Shown here piece after piece: positions 50,439-59,152 of a stretch of 64,000 nucleotides of DNA. The position numbers were made by a program, and so were the translations under genes. Numbering within the stretch: the first letter of the stretch is position 1; each line of letters opens with the position of its first letter. This DNA comes from Streptomyces sp. SPB162 (GTDB taxonomy: Bacteria > Actinomycetota > Actinomycetes > Streptomycetales > Streptomycetaceae), in contig NZ_JAQFII010000002.1 of NCBI RefSeq assembly GCF_029504575.1, forward strand, positions 1 through 64,000, given 5' to 3'. The notes beneath the pieces are model-generated. The model saw only the letters and a program-made list of their open reading frames with translations, ran no database searches and was not told the DNA's origin.

Positions 50439-51248
50439 ATGACCCTGGACCACGACCACGACCACACGACCGATCCGAACCCGGCCCCGCACGGCGCCGG
50501 CAGCTTCGACCTGCGGGACAAGCGCATCCTCGTCACCGGCGGCTCGCGTGGCATCGGGCGCGGCATCGTGCTCGCCGCGGCGCGGGCCGGAGCGCAGGTC
50601 GCCACCTGCTACCGGCAGCCCGGCGACGCGGTCACCACGCTGGAGGCGGAGCTGTCGGCGACCGGCGGCAAGCACCTCGTGCTGCGCGCCGACGCCACCA
50701 AGGCGGCGGACATCGAGGAGATCGCCGACGCCTGCGAGGCCCGCTTCGGCGGTCTCGACGCGATCGTCAACAACGCCGGCACGTACGTCCCGACGCCGTA
50801 CGCGGAGCTGGACGCGGCCCAGTGGGGCGCCACGGTGGACGGCAACCTCACCGCGGCACACCTCGTCATCCACCGCTCGCTGCCCCTGCTGGCCCCCGGC
50901 TCCTCCATCGTCAACATCGGGTCCACGGTGGCGTTCATCGGCATCGACGGCGGCGTGCACTACACCGCCGTCAAGGCGGCCCTGGTCGGCCTGACCCGCT
51001 CCCTGGCCCGCGAACTCGGGCCCCGGGGCATCCGGGTCAACACCCTGTCGCCCGGCCGGATCGACACCGAGGCGATGGACGACCTCCCCCCGCAGGTCGC
51101 CGCGTTCCAGCGGAAGATGTTCTCCTCCTTCACCGCGCTCGGCCGGCTCGGCAGCGTCGAGGAGATCGCCGGATCGGTGCTGTTCCTGCTGAGCGACCTC
51201 TCGACGTACATCACGGGTCAGAACATCCACGTCGACGGCTGCGTGTGA
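50439..51248 (+). CDS. SDR ketoreductase, tandem paralogue 1
   Basis: 269 residues. A His/Asp-rich N-terminal tail (TLDHDHDHTTDPNPAPHG) precedes RILVTGGSRGIGRGIVLAAA, AIVNNAGTY, SIVNIGSTVAFIG (catalytic Ser), VHYTAVKAAL and YITGQNIHVDGCV. Starts one base after the oxidase stop, so translationally coupled. About half of its residues match the next SDR (51280), a tandem duplicate. Likely NADPH ketoreductase or alcohol dehydrogenase acting with the oxidase. Confidence 0.88.
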   Translation: MTLDHDHDHTTDPNPAPHGAGSFDLRDKRILVTGGSRGIGRGIVLAAARAGAQVATCYRQPGDAVTTLEAELSATGGKHLVLRADATKAADIEEIADACEARFGGLDAIVNNAGTYVPTPYAELDAAQWGATVDGNLTAAHLVIHRSLPLLAPGSSIVNIGSTVAFIGIDGGVHYTAVKAALVGLTRSLARELGPRGIRVNTLSPGRIDTEAMDDLPPQVAAFQRKMFSSFTALGRLGSVEEIAGSVLFLLSDLSTYITGQNIHVDGCV

Positions 51249-51279
51249 GCCCCGTCGGCACTGCGGAGGGACAGGGAAC

Positions 51280-52029
51280 GTGGGAATCTCGCTGACAGGC
51301 AGGAAAATCCTGGTCACCGGTGGCAGCCGGGGCATCGGCCGCGGCATCGTGCTGGCGGCCGCGGCGGCCGGGGCCGATGTGATCACCTGCTACCGGCAGG
51401 AGGGGGAAGCGGTCGAGTCCCTCGTCAAGGCGCTGGCCGACACCGGCGGCGACCACCATGTGGTGCGGGCGGACGTGCTGGAGATCGCCGAGATCGACCG
51501 GCTGGTCGGCGAGGCCAAGGAGCGCTTCGGCCGGCTCGACGGCGTCGTCAACAACGCCGGTGTCATCAGCCACGTGCCCTTCGGGGAACTCCCCGCCGAG
51601 GAGTGGTCCCGGGTCCTCGACTCGCACGTGACGGCCGCGTACCGGGTGATCCAGCAGGCGCTGCCGCTGTTCGGCGAGGGTGCCTCCGTGGTCAACATCG
51701 GCGCTCGCGGGGCCGCGGCCGGCATCCCGCTGCGGGCGCACTACACGGCGGCGAAGGCCGCGATGATCGGACTGTCCCGGTCGCTGGCCGTGGAGCTGGG
51801 CCCGCGCGGCATCCGCGTCAACGTCGTGGCCCCCGGCATCATCGAGACCGAGGCCTTCGCGGCGATGCCGCAGGAACGGGCCGACGGAATGCGGGCGATG
51901 TACTCGAAGAAGACCGCCCTCGGCCGGCTCGGCACCGTCCCCGAACTCGCGGGCCCGGTGCTCTTCCTGCTCAGCGACCTCGCCTCGTACCTCACCGGCG
52001 AGACGCTCAACGTCGACGGCGGCATCTGA
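51280..52029 (+). CDS. SDR, tandem paralogue 2 lacking the catalytic Ser
   Basis: 249 residues, GTG start with GGAGGGACAGGG upstream. KILVTGGSRGIGRGIVLAAA, GVVNNAGV, VVNIGARGAAAGI and HYTAAKAAMIGL. The residue 13 before the active Tyr is Ala where paralogue 1 has Ser, so it may be catalytically weak, work on an unusual substrate, or act as a partner of paralogue 1 in a heteromer. Ends the operon; the hairpin at 52043-52077 follows at once. Confidence 0.87.
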   Translation: MGISLTGRKILVTGGSRGIGRGIVLAAAAAGADVITCYRQEGEAVESLVKALADTGGDHHVVRADVLEIAEIDRLVGEAKERFGRLDGVVNNAGVISHVPFGELPAEEWSRVLDSHVTAAYRVIQQALPLFGEGASVVNIGARGAAAGIPLRAHYTAAKAAMIGLSRSLAVELGPRGIRVNVVAPGIIETEAFAAMPQERADGMRAMYSKKTALGRLGTVPELAGPVLFLLSDLASYLTGETLNVDGGI

Positions 52030-52042
52030 CCGCGCACGGCCT

Positions 52043-52077
52043 GCGAGGCCCCCGCCGCGTGCCGGCGGGGGCCTCGC
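52043..52077. terminator. Bidirectional hairpin terminator
   Basis: Perfect 14-bp stem (GCGAGGCCCCCGCC / GGCGGGGGCCTCGC) with a 7-nt loop, in the 61-bp gap between the SDR operon (+) and the convergent gene ending at 52091. Confidence 0.85.
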
Positions 52078-52090
52078 GCGTCCGGTCTCC

Positions 52091-52940
52091 TCAGCCCTCC
52101 GGCGGTGTCGCGAGCAGGCCCAGCGCGATCAGGTCGTCGACGGGCTCGTGGACGCTGCAGGAGCCGACGGACGTGAAGGCGGAGCGCACCCGCGCGATGC
52201 CGTCGGCGCCCAGCCGCTCGACGCGGTCCTGGACCGTTCCGGCCGTCCGCTCAGCGAGCAGCGCCGTCACCGTGTCACTGCCGGCGCCGTCCAGGGCCGC
52301 TCCGGTGGCCAGCAGGACGTTGAGGAACCCGTGGTGCTCGAAGCCGGTCGCGGGGTCGGTGTGCCGCAGGGCGTGGTGCAGTCCCGCGGTGCACTTGAAG
52401 GCCAGTCCGCGGCTCGCGCACGTCACGATCGCCCCGGCCAGCTCCGCCTCGCCCGGGAACGCCGCGGCGGCGGTGCCGCCGGTGCGCAGCTTGGCGTGGT
52501 GCCGGCCCCGCGGCGAGGGCGTCGGCCACGTCCGGGCCGAGGGCGCCGCGCGGTACCTCCACGTGTGCGGTGACGTCCGCGGGCAGCTCTCGGTCCAGGA
52601 CGGCGAGCGCCTCGCCGATCGCGGCGCCGTCGGGCAGCGCGATCTCCACCGCCGCGAGCCGGGTGCCGGGCACCTTCGCGAGCAGGTCCAGCGCGGGCGC
52701 CACTGCCCGGGTACCGCCGGGCACGGTCAGCCCGATGGGGATGACGTCGTCGCCGGGGAGCGCCGCGATGGCGGCCGCGAGCTCGCCGAGCCGGGGGGCG
52801 GGGAAGACGAAGGGGCCGACGAGCTCCGCGAACCACGCCGTCCGGTAGCCGAGGTGCGCGGGCAGCGCCCGCGGCAGCGGCACGTCCCCCGGCGGGAACA
52901 GCGCGGCGTCGTCGATCAGTCCGGACCATGCGGTGTTCAT
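52091..52940 (-). pseudogene. Conserved actinobacterial protein of unknown function, frameshifted
   Basis: From ATG 52940: WSGLIDDAALFPPGDVPLPR, YRTAWFAELVGPFVFPAPRL, then VTAHVEVPRGALGPDVADAL. The frame then shifts at a run of four C (52506-52509, G on the coding strand); removing one base joins to RHHAKLRTGGTAAAAFPGEA, VTCASRGLAFKCTAGLHHAL and HHGFLNVLLATGAAL, giving a ~282-residue protein ending at 52091. The KLRTGG and FKCTAGLHHA motifs look like a TIM-barrel active site with conserved Lys, Cys and His, but I do not know its reaction. Convergent with the SDR operon, upstream of no partner gene. Confidence 0.72.
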
Positions 52941-53043
52941 GAAAAAGCGGCCTTCCCTTGGGATGGCCCTGCCGCCACCCGCGTGGAGGGGACCGGCGCG
53001 CCCGGTCCCCTCCAGCGATCTCAGCGGTTCAGCTCACCTTTCG

Positions 53044-56000
53044 TCAATCCTTCAGGAGATTGAAGTTACTGGTGGTGACCGCGCCCTTCTTGATCTTCAC
53101 GGTGGTCGTGGTCGGTTGGTAGCCGTCCTTGGCGATGATCAGGGTGAGCGGGTTGTTGCGGACGTCGAGCCACAGGGCGTACGTGCCGTCCGTGCCCGTC
53201 TTGAGCGTGTAGTGCGTCGCCCAGGTGTTGATCTGGACGGTCGCGCCCGCCAGCGGCGTGCCGGCTCCGGTCACCGTGCCGGTGATCTTGCCCCAGGTGG
53301 CCGGGGGCTTGACGGTGAAGGTGACGCCTATCGGGTCCAGCCGGTAGGGGGTGTCACTGGTCAGCGCCAGCGAGGCGTGGAACGTGCCCGGCTGGGTGAC
53401 CTCCGGGACCGTCGCGTCCAGCGTGACGGTGAAGGAGACCGTCGCGCCCGCCGCCACGGTCAGCGTGTCCGTACTCTCGCTCAGCCAGCTGACGTCGGCG
53501 CTGTCCGACTGGTCGTAGCCGGGCAGCAGCTCGGCCGTCTTGACGGGCGTCTGGCCCGCGAGGCCGCCGATCGCGTAGAAGCCGGGTCCCGCGCCGCCGC
53601 GGTAGACCGACGCGTTGGCGTTGGGCAGCGCGCTCCAGGTGTTGTCGGCCGGGTTGTAGGCCCACGCCTGGTTGGTGATGGCCGCACCGCTGTTGATGGC
53701 GCCGCCGGCGATCAGCAGGAGCCCGTTGGCGGAGGTGTACGACGTGCCCCACTGGTCGGTGGGCTGGTCGGCGATCGGCGACCAGGCGTCGGTCGCCGGG
53801 TTGTAGACGTAGCCGTGCTTGACGGTGCCCGCGTCGGTGGTCCCGCCGGAGCAGTACAGCTTGCCGCTGATGGCGCCGCACGCCTCCCAGGAGATGGCCT
53901 CCGGGTAGGCGGCCGCCGCGGACCAGCTGTTGGACGCCGCGTTGTAGACCGACACGTCGGTGGTGCCGCAGACGGTCGCGGTGCAGCCGCCGACGACGTA
54001 CAGCTTGTCGTTGACGACGGCGCTGCCCGAACCGGCGTACGGCTTGGGAGTCGCCGCACCGGTGGACCATGCGTCGGTCGCGGTGTCGTAGACCTCCAGC
54101 TTGGCGTCGGGGGCGCCGGAGGCTCCCCAGCCGCCGGCGACGTAGAACTTGCCGCCGATGACCCCGTGGGCGGGTGCCTCACGGGTGTCGGCCGCGGAGG
54201 CCTTCTTGGTCCAGGTCCCCGCGGTCGTGTCGTAGGCGTACAGGTCGCGGGTGTCCGCGGCCCCGGTGAAGCCGAAGCCGGAGTAGACGGTGCCGTTGGC
54301 GACGCCCACGACGTTGTCGCCCGTCGTCACCGGCAGGTCGGCGATCGACTGCCAGGCGGTGCCGGCCGCGTTCTGCGCGGCGGCGGCGGTCCGCCCGCCC
54401 TTGTCCGACTTCAGGGACAGCTTGGTGGTGCCGCTCTTCACGACGTTCAGCGGGGCGCCGCCGGTCTTCGCGATGACGAAGTCGCCCGCGGTCTCACCGA
54501 CCTTCAAGGTGGCGGGGGCGGTGCCGGTGTTCTTCACCGTCACCTTCTGGGTGGCGGTGCCCTGCCAGGCGGCCGTCTTGTTGATGGCGCCGGGGGTGAC
54601 CTGGAGCCGGCCCGCCTTCAGGGCGAGGTCCGCCCCGACGGTGCCGTCCGGCGGCACGTTCGCGGTCGTGGAGGCCTTGGAGTAGCCGGCCGCGGAGGCC
54701 GCGAACGGGTGCTTGCCCGTCAGGTGCGAGAACAGCCAGTAGAAGCCGTCACCGAGCGCCGGGTCGTCCGGCGTCGCCGCGGTCGTGGTCTTCTCCGCCG
54801 GGGCGTCGACGCTGGAGACCGTCGCGCCGTTGACGCCGGTGTGGGTGTTGGCGTCCGTCACGTTGCCGACCACCAGGCCACCGGGGACCGGGTCGTAGGA
54901 GCGCTGGCCGACGAAGACGTTGTCCAGCTCCCACCAGTAGGCCCAGGTGCCGGAGTAGTGGAAGCGCAGCCGGACGTCGCTCTTGCCCGCGTAGGCGGTC
55001 AGCGGCAGGTCCACGTGGGCCGGGCCCAGGACCGAGGTGGTCGTCTGGTGCCACAGGGTGGTCCAGGTGGTTCCGCCGTCGGCGCTGACGTCCACGTCGG
55101 CGGTGGAGTTGGAGTAGCCCTTGTACTCGGTGTCGAAGCCGACCACCGGGCCGGTCTTCCCGGTCAGGTCGAACGACGGGGAGATCAGCTGGCTGTCCTG
55201 GTGCTTGCCGCTCCCGAGGTGGTCGCTGTCGATCATGGCGAAGCCGCCGGTGCCACCGGTCTTGTTGGTGCGCTTGCCGGCGTCGTCGAAGCCCCAGCCG
55301 CCGGTCGTGCCGTCGGCGTTGGCCACGCTCCAGCCCGCGGGCGCGCCGCTGGTGGCGTCGAAGGGCTCGGTCGCGCCGTTGAGGTGCACGGCGTAGCCGG
55401 GCGCCTGCGCGGCGATCTCGTCCACCGGGACGGCGACGTTCACCGTCTGGTCGGCGGTGCCGACCGCGACGACCTTGTCCACCGGCTTGTAGCCGGTGTA
55501 GGCCGCGGTGACGTGCAGGGTGTACGAGACGCCCTGCGGCAGCGTCAGCTGGTAGGCGCCGGTGACCGGGTCGGTGAAGACCGGGCCGCCCGGTACGCCG
55601 TTCACGGTGATCTTGGCGTAGAGCGGCCACCCGTGGCCGGATCCGTCGGCGATCTTGCCGGATACGGTCTGGCGGGGCACCGCGTCCAGGGCGAACGACT
55701 GGGTGACCGTACCGCCGTCGGTGAGGACGACGGAGGCGACGGTCTTCGTGGCGTAGCCGTAGGCGCTCGCGGACACGTCGTAGCTGCCCGGCGGGATGTC
55801 GAGCTGGTACGCGCCGGCCGCGTCGCTGACCGCGCTGTGGTCACCCGCCTTGACCTGCGCTCCGGCCAGTGGCGCGCCGGTGGCGTGGTCGGTGACCGTA
55901 CCGGAGATCACGCCGTGCGGTCCGCTGCGGAAGGCGTCGAGGCCCTTCGGGGTACCGAGGCCGGTCGGGCCGTCGTAACCGGTTCCCGCGGTGCACAGGT

Positions 56001-57183
56001 AGGACGGCGTGCAGCTGCCGTTGATGCCGGTGGTCACGTCGTTGAGCGCACCGGGCTTCGCGTACGGGTACGCGTTCGGGTAGGTGCCGGCGCCGGGGGT
56101 GCCGGCCGCCGCGTAGACGCCCGCGATGATCGGCGAGGCGGCGCTGGTCCCGCCGTACACCGACCAGCCGGTGGCCCCGTAGGTCTGGTAGACCGCGACG
56201 CCCGTCAGCGGGTCGGAGACCGCGGAGACGTCGGCCACCGCGCGCTTGGCGCAGGGCGTGTCCGTCTGGAAGGCCGGCTTGGGCTCATAGAGCGAGCACC
56301 CGGAACCGGGGCCGCCGTACGAGTTGTGCCAGACCGACTCCGCCCAGCCGCGCCCGCTGCCCGCGTCCCTGGCCAGCGCGGTACCGCCGACGGCGGTCAC
56401 GTACTGGGAGGCCGCCGGGTAGCTGACGCCGTAGTCGCTGTCGCCCGAGGAGGCCACGATGGCCACGCCCGGGTGGTTGTAGTACGGGTCCATCGCCGTC
56501 GTCTCCGACGGGTCCTCGCCGCTGCCGGGCGTCGAGTCGTAGCCGGTGCCGTACGAGTTGGAGACGTACTTGGCGCCGAGCGCGACCGCCTGGTCCACCG
56601 CCGCGCCGAGGTTCTCGAAGCTGGGGTCGTCGGCCTCGACCAGCAGGATGTGGGCGTTGGGCGCGGCCGCCGACACCATGTCGACGTCCAGCGAGATCTC
56701 ACCGGCCCAGCCGGTGTCGGGGGCCGGGTAGTCGGTGCCGCCGCGCTGGCTGACCTTCTTGAAGCAGCCATTGGCGGTGGTGCAGGCCGGGAGTCCGTAC
56801 TGCGCCCGGTAGACCGCGAGGTCGGCCTCCGCGGTGGGGTTGTCGTAGGCGTCGACGATGGCCACGGTCTGGCCGGCCCCGCCGTCGGCGGGGAGCGCGT
56901 AGGCGCTCTGCAGGTCACCGGGGCCGAACCCGTTCGGGGTGGCCGCGTTGATACCGACGGTGCCGCGCAGGTCGGTGCGGCGCAGTGCGAAGCAGCTGAA
57001 CTGACCGGGTTTGGCGGCGCCGCACTGGGCCGTGACATCGGGCCGGGCGGAGGGTGCTGCCGACGCCGTCGCCGCGGCGGGCAGTTGGAGGCCGAGCAGG
57101 GCGACGGTGGCGGATGCGGCGGCGGCTATCACCGACGCCACACCTCTGCGTCTTCCGGGCCGCCGCTGTAGGGGTATACGCAA
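53044..57183 (-). CDS. Very large secreted S53 (sedolisin-type) peptidase with regulatory-like, jellyroll and Kelch domains
   Basis: 1379 residues. A signal peptide (~1-45), an S53 peptidase domain (~80-430) with the Glu162-Asp166-Ser347 triad (GEISLDVDMV; YGGTSAASPI) and oxyanion Asp248 (VASSGDSDYG), without the long pro-domain of fungal sedolisins. Then two carboxypeptidase-regulatory-like repeats (~432-510, ~512-590), a MAM-like jellyroll (~615-765: GGWGFDDAG, YWWELDNVFVG), another regulatory repeat (~770-860), an immunoglobulin-like part, six or so Kelch motifs (~950-1230: KFYVAGGWG, KLYVVGGCT, KLYCSGGTT), and a final regulatory-like repeat. The start is TTG 57183 with AGGAG eight bases upstream. 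Likely degrades proteins outside the cell at acidic pH. Confidence 0.85.
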   Translation of the reverse strand: MRIPLQRRPGRRRGVASVIAAAASATVALLGLQLPAAATASAAPSARPDVTAQCGAAKPGQFSCFALRRTDLRGTVGINAATPNGFGPGDLQSAYALPADGGAGQTVAIVDAYDNPTAEADLAVYRAQYGLPACTTANGCFKKVSQRGGTDYPAPDTGWAGEISLDVDMVSAAAPNAHILLVEADDPSFENLGAAVDQAVALGAKYVSNSYGTGYDSTPGSGEDPSETTAMDPYYNHPGVAIVASSGDSDYGVSYPAASQYVTAVGGTALARDAGSGRGWAESVWHNSYGGPGSGCSLYEPKPAFQTDTPCAKRAVADVSAVSDPLTGVAVYQTYGATGWSVYGGTSAASPIIAGVYAAAGTPGAGTYPNAYPYAKPGALNDVTTGINGSCTPSYLCTAGTGYDGPTGLGTPKGLDAFRSGPHGVISGTVTDHATGAPLAGAQVKAGDHSAVSDAAGAYQLDIPPGSYDVSASAYGYATKTVASVVLTDGGTVTQSFALDAVPRQTVSGKIADGSGHGWPLYAKITVNGVPGGPVFTDPVTGAYQLTLPQGVSYTLHVTAAYTGYKPVDKVVAVGTADQTVNVAVPVDEIAAQAPGYAVHLNGATEPFDATSGAPAGWSVANADGTTGGWGFDDAGKRTNKTGGTGGFAMIDSDHLGSGKHQDSQLISPSFDLTGKTGPVVGFDTEYKGYSNSTADVDVSADGGTTWTTLWHQTTTSVLGPAHVDLPLTAYAGKSDVRLRFHYSGTWAYWWELDNVFVGQRSYDPVPGGLVVGNVTDANTHTGVNGATVSSVDAPAEKTTTAATPDDPALGDGFYWLFSHLTGKHPFAASAAGYSKASTTANVPPDGTVGADLALKAGRLQVTPGAINKTAAWQGTATQKVTVKNTGTAPATLKVGETAGDFVIAKTGGAPLNVVKSGTTKLSLKSDKGGRTAAAAQNAAGTAWQSIADLPVTTGDNVVGVANGTVYSGFGFTGAADTRDLYAYDTTAGTWTKKASAADTREAPAHGVIGGKFYVAGGWGASGAPDAKLEVYDTATDAWSTGAATPKPYAGSGSAVVNDKLYVVGGCTATVCGTTDVSVYNAASNSWSAAAAYPEAISWEACGAISGKLYCSGGTTDAGTVKHGYVYNPATDAWSPIADQPTDQWGTSYTSANGLLLIAGGAINSGAAITNQAWAYNPADNTWSALPNANASVYRGGAGPGFYAIGGLAGQTPVKTAELLPGYDQSDSADVSWLSESTDTLTVAAGATVSFTVTLDATVPEVTQPGTFHASLALTSDTPYRLDPIGVTFTVKPPATWGKITGTVTGAGTPLAGATVQINTWATHYTLKTGTDGTYALWLDVRNNPLTLIIAKDGYQPTTTTVKIKKGAVTTSNFNLLKD

Positions 57184-57269
57184 AGCAGGACTCCTGGAAT
57201 CTGACCGGAGCCGGCCGGTACAGGGGGTCGCCCGGCCGACGGCGGGTCCAAAGGACCGCTTGCGTATAC
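57174..57269. repeat. Inverted repeat TTGCGTATAC spanning the peptidase start and its promoter region
   Basis: TTGCGTATAC occurs on the minus strand at 57183-57174 (it forms the first codons of the peptidase gene) and again on the plus strand at 57260-57269. The ends face each other across 76 bp that hold the ribosome site and probable promoter. It could support an RNA/DNA hairpin or mark two sites for one regulator; coincidence is also possible. Confidence 0.35.
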
Positions 57270-57403
57270 CTACGCCTCAGCCGTATCAGCGGAACGTGAC
57301 AAGGTTGTCGGATACCTGACAGTCCTTGAACCGGCATTCGGCGTCGCGTTCCTGTCAATCGGACGCGGTGGCTCCGGCTGGAGCCCGGTCGCCGTATCGG
57401 CGA

Positions 57404-58381
57404 TCACGCCCCCGACTCGTCAAGCCAGTCGTGCCGCGCCGCGTGCCAGACCAGCTGGACGCGGTTCTCGACGCCCGCCGCCCGCTCCATCACCGCGAGA
57501 TGGCGCTGCACCGTACGGACGGCGACCCCCAGCGCGCGGGCCATCGCCTGGTCGGTACTCCCGTTCACCAGCATCGCCAGGATGCGCAGCTGCACGGCGC
57601 TGCGCCCGCCGGAACCCCGTTCGCGCAAGGGCGTACTCGACGCCCACACCGTCTCGAAGAGCGCGACGAGCGCGTCCAGCAGACCGCTGGGACGTACCAA
57701 CAGCATCGCCGGGCCCGGCACTTCGGCCTCCGGGGCCAGCGGCAGCAGGGCCAGTGACCGGTCGGCGATACAGAGCCGCATCGGCAGACTCCGCGCGACC
57801 CGCACCTCCTCCCCCGCCCGCTTCCCGCCGGCTCGGCCCAGGGCGCCGGGGGTCTCCAGCGCCGTCCGGTCCCGCACCACCCGGTGGCGGACACCCTCGT
57901 CGAGCCGCTCCGCCGTGTCCAGCGGATCGTGCCACTCCCCGTCCGCGGGAAAGGGGCCGCGCACGAACGAGGCGACCTCGGTCCGGGCGGAGCGCCGCAG
58001 CTGCTCGGCCCACAGGCCGGCCGCGCCGTAGCCCTCCACGACCTGGACGATCTCCTCGGACCGGTATCCCTCGTGCACCCGCTGGTACTCGACCGCCAGC
58101 CGGTCCAGCAACTCCCGCCCCTGCCGCAGCTGTTCCTGCGTCCGGGCCACCAGCGGCAGCAGTCCGACCCGCGGTGGCGCCGGATACCAGCGCCCGTCCC
58201 CGCCGGACCGCGCCAGCCCGCGCGCTCCGAGCTCGGCGCAGACGGCCTCCGCCCGCGTCACCGGCACCCTGAGGTCCCGTGCCAGCCCGTCCACCCCGAC
58301 CCCGCGGGTGGCCACCAGTAACCGGTAGGCGCGATCCGCATCGGCACTCAACCCCAGGGCCTCAAACGGACGTTCGGTCAT
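57404..58381 (-). CDS. LuxR-family regulator with TrmB-like N-terminal domain and a TTA codon
   Basis: 325 residues. The N-terminal part (~1-75) resembles a TrmB/winged-helix domain (LLVATRGVGVDGLARDLRVP, RAEAVCAELGARGLA); the middle (~85-240) is a ligand-binding-like region; the C-terminus (~262-320) is a LuxR/GerE helix-turn-helix (LRILAMLVNGSTDQAMARAL, VRTVQRHLAVMERAAG). Typical of large Streptomyces LuxR regulators that respond to small molecules. Codon 21 is TTA (58319-58321), so translation likely waits for the bldA tRNA. The start is ATG 58381. It lies 220 bp from the divergent-looking peptidase gene (same strand, upstream), so the peptidase is a possible target. Confidence 0.87.
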   Translation of the reverse strand: MTERPFEALGLSADADRAYRLLVATRGVGVDGLARDLRVPVTRAEAVCAELGARGLARSGGDGRWYPAPPRVGLLPLVARTQEQLRQGRELLDRLAVEYQRVHEGYRSEEIVQVVEGYGAAGLWAEQLRRSARTEVASFVRGPFPADGEWHDPLDTAERLDEGVRHRVVRDRTALETPGALGRAGGKRAGEEVRVARSLPMRLCIADRSLALLPLAPEAEVPGPAMLLVRPSGLLDALVALFETVWASSTPLRERGSGGRSAVQLRILAMLVNGSTDQAMARALGVAVRTVQRHLAVMERAAGVENRVQLVWHAARHDWLDESGA

Positions 58382-58499
58382 GATCGGCCACACTAGCCGG
58401 AGTCGGGGCGCGGCTCGCGGGGAACGAGGGTATGTCACACAGCTGATGCACAGCGTGACGCGTAGGGTCACCCCCGCGGAGCCACCACGTACGGCCGGG

Positions 58500-58925
58500 C
58501 TAGCCCGCGGAGCTCAGCGCGTGCGGACCGCGGACGGTCCCACTGCCGGGCACCGGCTCCGACGGGTCCGCGCCCAGCGCGACGATCTTGTTCCCCTCGC
58601 CGACATGCACGATCCTCGGCTTCAGGGCCCGCGCCTCGGCGTCGTCGACCTGCGCGTAGCTGATCAGGATGACCAGATCACCGGGGTGCACCAGGTGCGC
58701 CGCGGCACCGTTGATCCCGATCACGCCGGACCCGCGCTCGCCCTCGATCACATACGTCTCCAGCCGGGCGCCGTTGTCGATGTCGACGATGTGCACCAGC
58801 TCCCCCGGCAGGAGGTCGGCCGCCTCCATGAGGTCGCCGTCGATCGTCACCGACCCCACGTAGTGCAGATCGGCCTCGGTCACCCGGGCACGGTGGATCT
58901 TGGACTTGAACATGGTGCGCTGCAT
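58500..58925 (-). CDS. panD: Aspartate 1-decarboxylase (pyruvoyl-dependent) precursor
   Basis: 141 residues, normal for PanD, which makes beta-alanine for pantothenate and CoA. Seen: KSKIHRARVTEADLHYVGSV with the Gly24-Ser25 self-cleavage site that forms the pyruvoyl group, TYVIEGERGSGVIGINGAAA, HPGDLVILISY. The C-terminal tail (~115-141) is slightly longer than in E. coli. The start ATG 58925 (MQRTMFKSKI) has AGGAG nine bases upstream. Position next to the LuxR gene appears incidental; no panB or panC is in view. Confidence 0.95.
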   Translation of the reverse strand: MQRTMFKSKIHRARVTEADLHYVGSVTIDGDLMEAADLLPGELVHIVDIDNGARLETYVIEGERGSGVIGINGAAAHLVHPGDLVILISYAQVDDAEARALKPRIVHVGEGNKIVALGADPSEPVPGSGTVRGPHALSSAG

Positions 58926-59152
58926 GGCAGAACTCCTGGAGCTAGGCTCCCTGCCTGCGTTTTTGCAGGTCAAGGGCATCTTCTGCATCTTACAACTCGT
59001 CGCGTCCGCGTCCAGGGCGGCGGCGGAAGCGTGGTCGGGCACACGGACGGCACCGCTGGTCGGGACGGTTCCCACGGCCGGGCTGAGACGCATGTCACGT
59101 GGAGGGACCGCCGGGCCGAGCGGTGTCAGTAGGGGGTGGCAGCATCGGGCGT

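Noticed and set aside
52933..57171. 1412-codon open frame on the plus strand opposite the S53 peptidase
   Set aside because: Shadow of the peptidase gene: Val/Gly/Arg-rich, no domains, no ribosome site.
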